From Corydoras sp. C115 (lineage: Eukaryota > Chordata > Actinopteri > Siluriformes > Callichthyidae): 64,000 nucleotides of DNA. The position numbers and the translations under genes were made by a program. Positions 44,714 through 57,789 of this stretch are shown in pieces. How positions within the stretch are numbered: position 1 is the first letter of the stretch; each line of letters begins with the position of its first letter. Under the pieces are notes generated by a model that saw only the letters and a program-made list of their open reading frames with translations, ran no database searches and was not told the origin of the DNA. The stretch spans positions 454,001 through 518,000 of the forward strand of contig JAFMOC010000043.1 in assembly GCA_019802505.1 (NCBI GenBank). The letters run 5' to 3'.

Positions 44714-47689
44714 ATACACACACATAGCAGTGTGGTTTGGCTTGCCTGAACTAAAAAATATCTTAAGGTTTGGATGGAACAGGGAGGTCTGGCTGCTTTT
44801 TACCATGGTAAATGGAGACAGTGTAGTTTATCAAACTCTGATGGCTGACAGTCATGAACTTCTCACCATTTTTAAGCCATCACCTTCATGATGGAATTTG
44901 TGGCTTTTCTCCACCCTGTAATAATGCCTCGTCCCTCTGCCGCCATTCTTCCATTCCTCCCACATACACCCCACACCCCACAATGTAATATACAAAATGT
45001 TCACTTCCTCAAGTGGTTTTATTTAAAATGTCTGAAATGGTTATTAAAAACCATTTAATTACTTAAGTATGTTCAAATGATGCTAAATAACAATCTAGGC
45101 ACCATCTACAAACTTACTTTTAGTTAAAAAAAAAAAAAAAAAAAACACCAGAGTGCATGAATAGCTTTAAACTGCAAATAAACAGTCCAATTATAGCTAG
45201 CAGGCTAATGATAAAGGCAACTGTACATTAGTATTTAATTTAGCAGCAATGTTTTTGAATTTTAAGTGCGTAAATGAGTAATTATAACATTTAAACATTA
45301 AGCAAATACTTTCAGACCTTTTTAATAACCAAAAAGGATAAGTAAATATGGCATTGTGCTGTTTATGAGATTAGACTGCTCAAATTATAAGATGATGCTA
45401 AGGATCTCTCATAGGCTCATGCCTCGGCATTACCAATCTCTCACTGCTAGGTTTTCATATGGACTTTATTTTTGGTTTGGATTTTATGATGTAGTAACAT
45501 TTGTTCAGTTTGTTCATAATAAGAAAGCAAACCTGCTGGTAATGTCTTAAGACATGTGCACTTCATAGTCAAGGAAATAAATCCATCAGTTGAACCTGAG
45601 AAATGTAAGAGCATGCAATGCAAATGTAAATGTACTTCAGTTTTAAAACTACCCTCACAATTAATTAATTAATTAACATTTTCACCATCCTCTACAATAT
45701 TCAACAATTTCATCTTAATTTACTCACAGCTTATTTACATCAGTAACTTAGCAATAAAGCCTACATACAGTACATATCCTTATGGATCTAATAACAACCC
45801 ACTGGAATGGCTGGTACTATCTGTGTTTTTGAATTAAGGTGTCATATAAGATGGATGTGTTTTAGATTCTTTCATTTTCTTATTAATTCCTGAGAAATGA
45901 ATCTGGGCTGACATGAATGGGAAGCTAAGAATTCAGATTTTCATTTTGAATGAAAAGACCTTATTCAGCTAAACATTTTCCTTTTTCCTTTTTTTCACAT
46001 GTTGGAAGCATTCTGGGTAATGAGTCTCTTATTCTTTTTCACTCCTCTTTTAGAAAATAAGATCTGACACCCATAACCACATGAGCTCAGGCCGATTTCA
46101 GTGTTATGTTCCACTAAAAGTATGTAGCCAGCTATGATTAAGTATTTCCTGTTTTGGGCATATTCTTCCTCAGATGTAAGTTAGCTAAGAAGCATGTAAA
46201 TCATTTTAAGAGCTACCAAAATCAAGTTACATTTGTCTGTCTGCTGGAACAGATGAAGTCTGGTGCAAAAGGTGCAACCTTTATTCATTTTTTGTTTTGT
46301 TGGTGTACCAAGTTATAAGTTAACTACATTTTAATTATGGGGAATAGCATAAAATTAATAGTGTCTTCATACTGGCTATTATATTCATTTTTACATTTAT
46401 TAAATTTTCTTCTTTTAAAACAGGATGTTATACTATGTTAGATGATAATTAAAATTCTTAACACCCAAACTTACCACCTCATTCTAAAACAAAATTGGCA
46501 TTAATATAAAATTTCTTTCCATTTTTAGAAAATTCAAAGTGTTAACCATCTAAAATACTGCAGCTAATATATACGTATATTTATTTACGTATAACCTTAT
46601 CACTGGCACCTTTCGCATTCTTGAATAATTACATGCTAATATCAGTTTTTGCCATTTTATTTTCAAGTAACAAACAAAACAAAGCATAAAGCTGCACACA
46701 ACTGCATCGTAGTATATGCAACAAATATACAGACTCAAACTGCGCAGTTAGAATTCTGTCACTTTTGTAACCACTAATATTTAGTTGCACCATTTGGTCT
46801 TTTTGGTCTTTTTCAATTGTAGCCATTTAGAGTCCGTGTAGAAATTTATAACATATGAAGCAAGAAGAAAGTATGGCAGCACTTGGTCATCCACCGAACA
46901 TAAGCTCTGCTTGCTGTGTGAAGTGGTAAGCAAAATTTGTGCTGTTTGTACTGCTGGCCTTACAACTAAATGGTAACAGGTTTGAGTCCTGGGTAGGAAA
47001 GAATAAGGCTTGTCTGTGTGGAGGAGTCGACATGTTTTTTGCTGTGTCTGCATCTCCTTCAAGAACTCCTGTTTTCTCCCACATTTTAAAAACATGCTGG
47101 TAGGTAAATGGGTGATGTCAAATTGGTCGAACTACACAGTTATGTCTGTCTATGAGGCCCATCTTTATCAGGATGCTTTCCTTAGAAACACTTTCACCAT
47201 CATCTTCAATAGCTGTCTGCAGAGATACTTAATCCTCCTCCACCTTTGACCTGAAACAAAGTGAGAAAGTAATGAGTTCCTCTCCCCTTTGGTATGTGGC
47301 CTAGTACGAGGTAAAGACAATGAGAGGAAAAAGAGGTGGATGGTCTGTAGTCAGAAATAATTTATCTCTCTGCTGCAGCTTGAAACAATATGAGAGATTT
47401 ACACTACTGTGCAAAAATGAACGAATAGAAAACCGCAAAAACATCAACAAACTGCTTTTAATAAAACTAGCAATAAATCCTTACCGAGAAATCAGCAACC
47501 ATTAAGTAAATATATAAGGATACTTTTAGAGCTAAAAATTTAGAAAAGAACTTCCTTCCTTTTTCTTTAAAATCTGAAACCTTTGTGTGTGTGAACAATC
47601 ATTTTCACAGAAGTCAAAATGTCTCTGCTTCAAACTTTAATTTTGTATAAATTCTGTATGTACTAATACATATTATTATTTATATAACA

Positions 47690-48038
47690 GGCGGCACGGT
47701 GGCTTAGTGTTTAGCACGTTCGCCTCTCAGCACTAGGGATTCCCGGTTCGAATCCCCATCTGGGTGGAGTTTCCATGTTCTCCCCGTGTCTGCGTGGGTT
47801 TCCTCCGGGTTCTCCGGTTTCCTCCCACAGTCCAAAAACATGGATCAAGTCAATTGAATTTCTCAAAATTGCCCCATATAGAGTGTGTCTGTGTGATTGA
47901 GTGTGTTCAGCGATGGATTGGCGCCCTGTCCTGGGTCTATCTGCCCAGCACCTGAGATGTTCTCCCCTGGATGGGCATGGGGAACCCTACCGCGACCCTA
48001 ATAGAGGATAAAGCGGGAGATAATGAATGAATGAATGA
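47690..48038 (+). mobile_element. SINE family 1, full length
   Basis: Perfect 12-bp target-site duplication ATTTATATAACA at 47678-47689 and 48039-48050. Small losses occur in the GTGAGTGAGTGTGTG region. Confidence 0.94.
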
Positions 48039-48050
48039 ATTTATATAACA

Positions 48051-49083
48051 TCCCTCACCCCATGACTGTGTAGTTCAAACCTGTTGAGAAAATAACATGT
48101 CAGATGTTCAGATGTTGTTCTATTAAATATTAATAATAATCATCAATGTCAACGTTCCCTCTGATCATATTGTATGTTTGCATGGATTACATTAGTACAC
48201 TTTTCTGTTTTTTTGTAAAACAGTTTAAATATTTCCTCGTGTCTTTAGTCATTTAACATTCTTACAGCATTTTTTGTGAAAGTTTGTATCAAAAAGTAAA
48301 AATCAACTTTTAAAATGGATTTTTTAAAATGATTTATAACACCACATTGACCCATCACAGTTTTTTGGAGAGTTTTGTGATATTTGTTTTGCTCCTTATT
48401 GACATTACGAGTGTGTTTTTGTAAAAAGAGAAGTAAAGGAAGCTAGACTCACTGCCTTGACCTTTGTTCTATCCTTGCTATTCCTTCCATCTTATTTTAG
48501 CGTTTTCTTCTGTTCAGCATATTTCTTTTCAGCCCAGTCCCATTACCTGCAAAAATGGCCCATGGGACAAACACACGCTCACTTGGGCCATTTGTATCCT
48601 TACATTACCCTTAAAACATTTTTTCTCACTTTAAGGTCATTCACTGTGGTTTTAAAACACTTTCACACACAGGCTTAGTTGTTTTTTGCTATTTAATGTT
48701 TTTTTAGATTCCCAGACAGTGTATAGTTTATAGAAATATGTTTTAATCCAGAGCAGCTCTGCAGCTTCTGTATCTCTAAGGTGCAGACTCAGCCAGATCA
48801 GACCGTGACTTTAGCAGTCACACTGGGTGCAGAGGATGATGAGGTAGTCAGTACACAGTCGAGGAGATGAGTGGCCAATGCTCTGTGGAACTCATACAGT
48901 GATGGCTCAGCCAAAAAAAAAGAACACTTTAAATAATTGTCAGCAAGGAAGGATTGTCCACCTGTAAAGGTGAGTGGCGTAACATTAAACCTAGTATGAA
49001 AAGTAACTTAAAGTAAAGAAAGCAAACTTGTAAGTCTTATAAAAGATAAAACAAGTGTTATTGATTTATTAAAACCATGCAGT
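48051..49083. other. Non-coding unique DNA
   Basis: No exon recognised. The open frame at 48457-48678 has no recognisable domain. Confidence 0.4.
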
Positions 49084-49095
49084 TAGATTAATATT

Positions 49096-49434
49096 CATTA
49101 TCTCCCGCTTTTTCCTCTATTAGGGTCGCGGTGGGGTTCCCCATGCCCATCCAGGGGAGAACGTCTCGGGCGCTGGGCAGATACACCCAGGACAGGGCGC
49201 CAATCCATCGCTGGGCACACACTCACTCACTCAAACACACTCTATATGGGGCAATTTTAGAGAACTCAATTAACTTGATCCATGTTTTTGGACTGTGGGA
49301 GGAAACTGGAGAACCCGGAGGAAACCCACGCGGACACGGGGAGAACATGGAAACTCCACCCAGATGGGGATTCGAACCGGGAATCCCTAGCGCTGAGAGG
49401 CGAACGTGCTAACCACTAAGCCACCGTGCCGCCC
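49096..49434 (-). mobile_element. SINE family 1, full length
   Basis: Perfect 12-bp target-site duplication TAGATTAATATT at 49084-49095 and 49435-49446. The tail is very short (ATTCATTATCTCCC directly at the duplication). Confidence 0.94.
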
Positions 49435-49497
49435 TAGATTAATATTACAATGGTAATTAGAAGCACACCAATCTATCTCTTTCTATAGCATGAAGCA

Positions 49498-49686
49498 CAT
49501 TCACTAACACAGATGCACGCTATATAGAGCCAATTTACGGCCGCCATTACACCTTGAATTCATGTTTTTGGACTGTGGGAGGAAATCAGGGAACCCAGAG
49601 AACACCCACACAGAGAGAACATGGAAACTCCACCTAGATCAGAATTTGAACCTGGATCCCCAGCGCTGAGAGGCAAAGACGTGTAC

Positions 49687-49751
<65 letters not shown>

Positions 49752-49830
49752 TGTGGCCCCAATGATTAATGCCCTGTCCTGGCATTAATCTGCCCAGCGC
49801 CCAAAACTTTTTTCCCCTGAATGCCCCCCC
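49498..49830 (+). mobile_element. SINE family 1, old copy with inverted 5' half around a (GT)n tract
   Basis: 49498-49680 is the 5' half in minus orientation (GGACTGTGGGAGGAAATC through GCTGAGAGG). 49755-49830 is the 3' half in plus orientation (TGCCCTGTCCTGG, CTGCCCAGCGCCC). A (GT)n run at 49689-49749 lies between. The arrangement fits a 5' inversion. Confidence 0.7.
49689..49749. repeat. (GT)n microsatellite
   Basis: About 30 GT units inside a rearranged SINE. It probably grew from the element's own GTGTGTGTGAGTG segment. Confidence 0.93.
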
Positions 49831-50032
49831 TCCCCATTTCAAAATGCAAACTAAAATGTTTTTACTAAAATCGTTTTAATTACTATACAGTCATTTGAAT
49901 TTGCAATGAATTTCCTTCTGTTTACAAGAAAGGTTAAGAGATAATAAACCTGTTCATACAAGATAAAAGAAATCCCTTTTAGGCTCTGCAGGCAAAACAT
50001 ACAGTGCAATGGTGTGAACATACCAGAGGGGG

Positions 50033-50056
50033 GCAGACAGACAGACAGACAGACAA
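50033..50056. repeat. (GACA)n microsatellite
   Basis: Five to six GACA units. Confidence 0.85.
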
Positions 50057-50207
50057 AAAATACAGGCAGATCAAAACAATGTCTTAATTTTCCTTAAAAA
50101 CTTCAGATAAGAGTGAGTGATGTTGCTCTTTCTTTGTTATATTCCATGTGCTTTGAGTGGTTTAGCAAGAGAACGACCTAACATTCTTCTCTCTCTCCAA
50201 AGCAACA

Positions 50208-50220
50208 AGGTCAGAGGTCA
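50208..50220 (+). promoter_or_regulatory. Perfect DR1 nuclear-receptor motif
   Basis: AGGTCA-G-AGGTCA is the ideal direct-repeat-1 element. It lies in a complex, non-repetitive segment (about 50110-50395) within the gene-free region. Confidence 0.4.
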
Positions 50221-50405
50221 GCCCCCATTAAGCTCTGTTACTTCTAATCATTACAGTTCCCTGCTGGCTGTTTATTGGGAAGAGCACGACCTCTGGACTT
50301 TCAAGGCTCAATGGGCACAGAGAGGTCACGGGCTTGTGGCCACACACCCGACAAAGTATGATAATCCCGAGGCTGAAAAAGAAAGCATTTGAAGCCATTT
50401 AAATT

Positions 50406-50747
50406 CATTCATTCATTCATTATCTCCCGCTTTATCCTCTATTAGGGTCGCGGTGGGGTTCCCCATGCCCATCCAGGGGAGAACGTCTCGGGCGCTGGGC
50501 AGATAGACCCAGGACAGGGCGCCAATCCATCGCTGGGCACACACTCACTCACACAGACACACTCTATATGGGGCAATTTTTGAGAATTCAATTGACTTCA
50601 TCCATGTTTTTGGACTGTGGGAGGAAACCGGAGAACCCGGAGGAAACCCACGCAGACACGGGGAGAACATGGAAACTCCACCCAGATGGGGATTCGAACC
50701 GGGAATCCCTAGCGCTGAGAGGCGAACACTAAGCCACCGTGCCGCCT
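50406..50747 (-). mobile_element. SINE family 1, full length with small head deletion
   Basis: Flanked by CATTTAAATT at 50396-50405 and 50750-50759. Eleven or so bases of the A-box region (GTGCTAACC on the plus strand) are missing. Confidence 0.92.
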
Positions 50748-51381
50748 GGCATTTAAATTATATCGCTAAAATTATTAAACCACATTGCATGTACACAAAC
50801 ATCCAGTTTAAAAGTGGTCCCTCTTTTGCAGCCAGAAAAGCTTCCACATTTCTCAAAATGCTTTCTACAAGATTTTGGTCTGTCTCTGTGGGACATTTTG
50901 CCACTGTGTGTAATGTCAGACACAGGTCTTTTTAATTTAAAGACAAGTTTTTCATCCATACAAATACGTCAAGACAGCTAAACATATTGTAGACCATGAC
51001 CAGCTTTCTGCTTTTTTATGCATTTAGAACCTGATTCAACAAACCAAATATAGTCTAGAGAGCACTTTTTGTTGTAGCATTATAGTTGTAACTCTAACCA
51101 CAGCAGTCGTCTCTATCAGGACGTGATCAACGGTGGATCTAATTATAGGCAGCTGTATAGCAAGTTGGCTTAATTGCTTTTAGAGTGCACTTGAAGCAAC
51201 TAGTCTTATTATTTAAAGGAACTCCTGTGTTAGATTAAGTGCACATATGCACCCAGCTGTATTGATATAAAGACAGTTATAAAGATTAGAACTTTATTTA
51301 CACAGCCATGAAAGTCATAATTAGAGCCATTATTCATTCTGGTAGTTTGCTCATTTTCATAAATGTTAATTCTCAGAAAAA

Positions 51382-51682
51382 AGCAGCACAGTGGCTTAAT
51401 GGTTAGTATCTTCGCCTCTCAGCGCTGGGGATCTTGGTTTGAATCCCAATCTGGATGGAGTTTCCATGCTCTCCCTGTGTCTGCGTACATTGTTCTCTGG
51501 GTACTTCGGTTTTCCCCCACAGTCCAAAAACATGGATTCGATCTCGAAAAATTGCCCCTCTCTAAGCTTTCCCTATATATAGTGTGTATGTGTGTCTGTG
51601 TCAGTGAGTGTATGCCCAGTTATAGATTGGCTTTGGGGACCCCACGATTCTAGTCCTTAGTATAGGATTAAGGAGAAGATTA
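51382..51682 (+). mobile_element. SINE family 1, older copy with deletions
   Basis: Head AGCAGCACAGTGGCTTAATGG and B box GGTTTGAATCC are recognisable. Much of the 3' third is lost. Confidence 0.82.
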
Positions 51683-52166
51683 TAAAATGTTTACTTGGTC
51701 CTAAAGATGACTTGATTGGAGTTTGATTGTTAACTAGTCATAGTCACCGTGTGTAAAATATTACTGCTCAAAATTTTACATTAGACTCTATAAACTATCA
51801 AAGTATATGAATAAATGAGAATTTAAAGTTTCCAGCATGACTGTGATTCTGTTCTCAAAGCGACGAAACTGCCAATGTAAAAGTTTTCCTTGATGAGTTT
51901 GGAACAGAAGATCTCTGCACAGAACTCTGAACTTAATTACTTGCAGCCCATGCCTTTTAATTGCTTTTCAATGAATAGACATTTCTACAAAACCTCTCAG
52001 AAATGTTCTGGTAAGATTTTCCAGAGTTCTCAGTCCATCAAACTTTAAGCAAACTGTGATGATGTACTTCCAGCACTAAAGTGTAGGTGTGTATGACTCT
52101 ATGACCTGTTCTCATTTTATATTTCTTGTTTTGTATGGGTTAGACTTGTATACACTTGCCCTTCCT

Positions 52167-52206
<40 letters not shown>

Positions 52207-52539
52207 GACACCGCCCCCTGTACGTGCCACAAACCTACAGAAAGCAAGTCATTAACACATTCATTAAGCTGTCATTAGTGTCAGTATGGAAAGGTAATTA
52301 GGGTTGCTTGGGGGTGGGGACTTATGAGGTTGTTGCTATTTTGGCTTCTGAATGGATGCTCACTACCTCCGTTTTGTGTTTTCCCGCTTATTTCTCTTAA
52401 GGTTTCACTATACATCATCCCTCACCCTGTCCTGACGCGGACATGACTGTGAGTGAGTGGGAGAAAAGAATGCAGAAAAGAAAGTATAAAGGATGACAGG
52501 AGAATTACATTTCTGAGATGGATTGATTGAATTTTGCAG

Positions 52540-52577
<38 letters not shown>

Positions 52578-52706
52578 ACACTCGCATAGTGGATGATGAA
52601 TCATAATATGTGGCACATAACACTTTTTACATATTTCATACTTATGTCACTTTGTATAAGGAACTGGTGAGAGAACACATTTCACCACATTTGATATGAC
52701 CTCATG
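51683..52706. other. Non-coding DNA with two microsatellites
   Basis: No exon recognised. (CA)n lies at 52171-52203 and (GT)n at 52541-52575. Confidence 0.45.
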
Positions 52707-52793
52707 GGCGCAATGTTCTCCCCCGGATGGGTATGGGACACCCCCCTCCTCCCTATCGTCTTAGAATAGAATTAAGTGGAAGATAATTAATGG
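52707..52793 (+). mobile_element. SINE family 1, 3' fragment of an old copy
   Basis: Only the tail third is present (GTTCTCCCCCGGATGGGTATGG to TTAATGGATGG, minus its ends). The next copy begins directly at its end. Confidence 0.75.
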
Positions 52794-53098
52794 ATGGGCT
52801 GTAGTGGCTTAGTGGTTAGAACAGTCACTTTCAGAGCTAGGGATTCCCAGTTCGAATCCCAATCTGGCTGGTGTTTCCATGTTCTCCCCATGTCTGCATG
52901 GGTTTCCTCTGGGTTCTTTGGTTCCCTCCCACAGTCCAAAAACATGGTTGAAGGTCAATTGAATTCTCCCTCATATAGAGTGTGTCTGTGTGCCCAGTGA
53001 TAGATTGGCGTCCTGTCCTGGGTGTTTCTGCCCAGTGCCCAAAGCGTTCTCCCCTGAATGGGCATGGGTAGAGGATAAAGCGTAAGATAATGGATGGA
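52794..53098 (+). mobile_element. SINE family 1, older subfamily with (GGAT)n tail
   Basis: Head starts GGGCTGTAGTGGCTTAG. ATAATTAATGGATGG precedes it and reappears after it (near 53100), suggesting insertion into the tail of the preceding fragment. Confidence 0.83.
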
Positions 53099-53119
53099 TG
53101 GATAATTAATGGATGGATG

Positions 53120-56100
53120 GAGAGCATTTATGTAGCCAATTGATAAATAGCATCGTCTTTTTAATGTCACACCCTTCTGTAACGTTCTTTGCATCTTCAA
53201 CCAAAAGAACTAGCATTGAATGCGTAATGTAGAAAAGTGTAACAGGTTCATTTGGCTGTTATATGACCGTATACTATCAAATGTTCCTCCACAGCCTTAT
53301 AAGTCTTACATTTCAGTAAAGAAATAAGCGCTGCTATGTTTTTATCCAGCACTGCTTATCACAAGGTCCAAAGCTTTTTTTTTACAGATTGAATGCAATG
53401 TGACAGAATCCATATGACAGTCTACTAGAATTCAGTAGACATTCATCCAGCAAGGCTGTCGAGAAACGTATGAGAAGGAGAATGAAACAGCGAAATATGT
53501 GGATTAAAATAAGGTGCAAAAACTTTTGTGAGCAGAACAAGGTCAGAAAACTCTTCCTCTTCTGTGGCGCCTTATGCTCAAGTGCAAACCAACATGCACT
53601 TTTTTATGCTTTAGTAACCACAGAAAGAATAGCCAGCTTACACATGCATTATACTAGAAGCCATACTGACTGATGGCTGTGGTACGAAAGGATAAGGAGA
53701 GCTTGAATCAATGAAGGTCCCTGGTTTTATTAACTGCATCATCTGAAAACTGTTTTCTTTATCAGTATGTCAAAGTAAAAAGGGAAATATTTTGGTCTTT
53801 TTTAGTGATTTGGGTCAATCATGGACAATCTGTAAACACACCTTTATCTATGTACACAATTACAACTGTATCACAGCAGCTGTTCTTCCCCTGTCACCCA
53901 TCTGCCCCACTCTCAGCAGCAGCCTGCCTATTCATCCCTGAATGGAGAGAATCATTTACTAAGTTCCACAGCCTTCTACAGGTGCCGATGCTTGAGCTTG
54001 CTATTAGAAGGCTGATCTAATTGGAGTTTAACAACACTTCTTATGACTTCCTTTTAGGATTCAACTAGTGACAGCTGGTGCTCACTGACACACTTCCTTT
54101 GTCACACAGGGGCTTTAAAACGAGACAGCAATTAAGCAATAAACAAAGCCCAATAAACATTCATGGTTTTAAAGAAAGGAAATTCCACCTGAAAACACTA
54201 ACGGGGATAACGTGCTTGGTTTCACATTATAGTGCTGAGACACAGAACATGCAACAAACAGTACATAGCAAATGAGATAAACTAAGTGGTGTGATTTCCA
54301 TCTCTGTATTTCTTTAATCTCCTTATCTGCTTCCACCTTTCTTTCCTGTGGTCTGGCATGTCCTCTGCACTCTTTTTTTTCTGGCTGGTGGTCTGTATCT
54401 GAGCACAGCTGCTGTAGACTGATGTGGCGGCAGACCCGGGATCATGCCCTCTAGCTACTGTCAGTGACAGGCAGGTTAAAGATAGCCCTGTGCTGCTCAG
54501 ACACACAATCTTATCACCTCCACACTTCCGCTTCGGTGCAGTATGAGGGGGTGGTATACTTGAACTAAAATATGGAAAAGGACTTGAATTTGTTAGATAA
54601 ATACAAAAAATTTAAAGCAATGCTACTAGTGTTCAAAAAATATTACAGAACCCATTAATGCAGATTTTGGTGATTTTTCCCCCCAAGATCACTTTGTTTT
54701 GTATGCACTTTATAGCCACACATAAATGGAGAGGTTGTACTATCAGCAAGGGCTGGATCATGCACTCTTATAGTCATTAGTTTCACCTGTCATTTAAGTT
54801 TTTCTTTATTTTATTTGTTTATGTTTGGGTTATTATCACTACTGATCACTGGCTGGTGGAGTTCTTACACTACAGTTAAACAGTACGCAAAATGTCTACT
54901 TGACCAGGACAGGCTTTAGTGGTCAGATGTTCTTGAAGCAGTTGTGGCATAACGTGCAGTCAGACAGCTGTCTGGAGTTGGGTGATTCTGATGCACAAAT
55001 GTTCTCATTAATGTCCCAGTTGATTTCCCCCCAGAAATTGATTCACTTGGAAAATCACCTGCACCCCACCGCAACCCTCACCACATGAGGCACAGTTTCT
55101 TCACACTTGTGTAGACAAGAAAGTGCATCTACCTTGCCATTTGCCTCGCCTGGGCAAAAAGAGATCATTAAATGAAAATAAAAAACACCCTGTGAGTTCA
55201 ATGTCGCTTATTAAAGTGTCTGGTGTAGGGACTGTAGGTATTTAATATTAGCCTCCCATGAGCCAGTGGCGCCATTCCATAAGTGCGAGTTTGATTGCCA
55301 GCAATTCGCGATCTCTGACTTCATAATTGTGATCAGCAGGGAGGAATTTGCTATGGGTCCGAGCTTGGGGGATTCACTACTGCGCTGAGATAAAACAGCA
55401 CTAGCACCAGCTGGTGATGGAGTTGACTAGGAGCGGATGCAGATGTAAAATGAATCTTAAAAAGTCAAATGTTCAAGCGGCAGCATTTCAATTTAAGTGT
55501 CATGTTTACCGTTCAGAAAAGAGGTTGGAGGATTAGCTGAGAAACTAAAACAGTAAAAACCACTGGTAATTCATTTGCAGACCTCAAGGAATGCTGTAGC
55601 TTCAGACCTGACTGTGGAACTGGCCTAAATCTTTTGCGGATCCATTTGTTTACTCTCAGGCGATAATTGTAGTTAATTTGGACTTCTTAGGTTCAATAAA
55701 CAGACACTGGGAAGGTGCCACAGTGCACCATTCTCCAAAATGTCAGGCAGCAAATCATTGACAGGGGACTGGGGTACAGCAGGGGTGCTGGTGCAGCCTT
55801 TTAGAAATGCAGAGCGGCGAATGAACCCAGACAGAAGTACATAAGGGATTATATTTATCCATGGTCTGGGTCGCTGCCATTAAAAAGGGTAGGGTCTAGT
55901 ACTAGAAATGTGGAACCTGCTTCCTAAAAAAGATCAGACCAATAATTACACTGGATAAAGATTCCAACACCCGAATACTTACTAATATAAAAAGAATAAC
56001 TGATAGTTAAACTGATAGTTATATTTCATGTTAAAATTTGAACCGACAGAATAAATTATACTGAAACATAGGGACATAGACATGTGGAGAACATGCAAAT

Positions 56101-56217
56101 TTTCTCTGTCCAGAATCCTTTTGGTGTGAGAGAAAAGCATTAACAACAGCTCCTTAATTCCAGCCCTGGCCTTGGTTATTTGATGCACCTCCCATTCTTC
56201 CCTTTTTCTCTCGCTTG
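53120..56217. other. Non-coding unique DNA
   Basis: No exon recognised over about 3 kb without SINEs. About 55190-55470 is complex and CpG-containing and is a candidate conserved element. Confidence 0.4.
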
Positions 56218-56280
56218 CTTTCTCACTCTCTCTCTCTCACTCTCTCTCTCCCCTCTCCCTCTCCCCCCCTCTCCCTCTTG

Positions 56281-56308
<28 letters not shown>
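56218..56308. repeat. (TC)n compound low-complexity tract
   Basis: CT-rich run interrupted by CCCC blocks. Confidence 0.9.
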
Positions 56309-56311
<3 letters not shown>

Positions 56312-56619
56312 GCACCAGTGTGACAGATGATGGGGTCTAAGCAGTAGGTGATGAATATGATTACTGATGCTTTCTGTCAGCTGGTCAAAGTCGGACGAAT
56401 GAGAAGGCTACCTTTCTGACTTATAATGAGCTCAAATGCAGAACAAAGATGAAAGAGAAAGGAGTAACAATAAAAGGTTGAGAAAAGACCATGTAATTCA
56501 TTAAAAGTTTAGTTGTCCTGGTAACACTTTCTATGAATCCGGTATTCATAATACGTTATAAATATACATTCATAAAGTACTTAATATGCTGTACACCACT
56601 TGTCATAAGCCTATATAAG

Positions 56620-56620
<1 letters not shown>

Positions 56621-56691
<71 letters not shown>
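56621..56691. repeat. (TA)n microsatellite
   Basis: About 35 TA units. The preceding 56520-56612 resembles 27648-27760 (GAATC.GGTATTCA, CGTTATAAA, CATTCATAAAG). Confidence 0.94.
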
Positions 56692-56694
<3 letters not shown>

Positions 56695-57002
56695 CCCATT
56701 GTTGATGAATTTATTCATTTATTTTACCAGTGGCAATTAAAATGTATTGCACCTTCAGGTGTGATTTAATGGCTCTTAAATTAAAAGTCTGTTCATATGA
56801 TAATATCCATAAGTGAATATCACTGCAGTCAGTCTATGTTTTATCATCCGCTGTGATTTGTAAACTAGGAACATTTAATTAAATCGAAATTCTGTTTCTT
56901 TATCATTTTGTATATCAGTCTTCATATCTGTTGTTTGGGAACACAAAGTATAGACTGAGCTGAAGATAATAAGGATTTTTTTTTTTTAGATGAATTTAGT
57001 GT

Positions 57003-57228
57003 AAACAGGGCAATCCATTCACACGCATTACCTACAGTATAGGAGAGATGTAGAGAGGGGCAATTTAGAGCAGTCAATTCACCTTGATTCCATGTTTTTA
57101 GACAATGGGAGGAACCCAGCGGAACCACACATGGACACAGGGAGAACATGGAAACTCAGATTGGGATTCGAACCTGGATCAATAGCACTGAAGTAGCAAA
57201 CATGCTAAATACTACGCTACCATGCCAC
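57003..57228 (-). mobile_element. SINE family 1, old partial copy
   Basis: Diverged and lacking the 3' tail. The head carries private changes (AGCACTGAAGTAGCAAACAT, CTAAATACTACGC) that reappear in the head of the copy at 57431-57776. Confidence 0.83.
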
Positions 57229-57241
57229 CTTGTTTAAAATA

Positions 57242-57430
57242 CATTCATTCATTTATTATCTCCCGCTTTATCCTCTATTAGGGTCGCGGTGGGGTTCCCC
57301 ATGCCCATCCAGGGGAGAAGATCTCGGGCGCTGGGCAGATAGACCCAGGACAGGCCAATCCATCACTGGGCACACACTCACTCACACACACACACTCTAT
57401 ATGGGGCAATTTTGAGAATTCAATTGACTT
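57242..57430 (-). mobile_element. SINE family 1, 3'-half unit
   Basis: Head-less unit that breaks at GAATTCAATTGACTT and joins directly to the tail of the next copy. The GGCGCC step is also shortened. Confidence 0.85.
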
Positions 57431-57776
57431 TCATTCATTCATTATCTCCCGCTTTATCCTCTATTAGGGTCGCGGTGGGGTTCCCCATGCCCATCCAGGG
57501 GAGAACGTCTGGGGCGCTGGGCAGATAGACCCAGGACAGGGCGCCAATCCATCGCTGGGCACACACTCACTCACACAGACACACTCTATATGGGGCAATT
57601 TTGAGAATTCAATTGACTTGATCCATGTTTTTGGACTGTGGGAGGAAACCGGAGAACCCGGAGGAAACCCACGCAGACACAGGGAGAACATGGAAACTCC
57701 ACCCAGATTGGGATTCGAACCTGGATCCCCAGCACTGAAGTAGCAAACATGCTAAATACTACGCTACCATGCCGCC
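57431..57776 (-). mobile_element. SINE family 1, chimera of a young body and an old head
   Basis: The tail and body are young-type up to about 57700; the last 75 or so bases match the private head of the old copy at 57003-57228. TTGTTTAAAATAC occurs after each of these two heads (57229-57241 and 57777-57789). Confidence 0.88.
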
Positions 57777-57789
57777 TTGTTTAAAATAC

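Larger units (their letters stand above)
42200..47677. other. Long non-coding stretch without young SINEs
   Basis: About 5.5 kb with no exon and no recent SINE. It includes DR1-like motifs at 42945-42977, a (TC)n/(CA)n tract at 44650-44713, a poly(A) run at 45126-45145 and a very old SINE-like remnant at about 46898-47110 (GGTTTGAGTCC, CTCCCACATTTTAAAAACATG). About 43660-43980 is complex and GC-richer and may be conserved. Confidence 0.45.
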
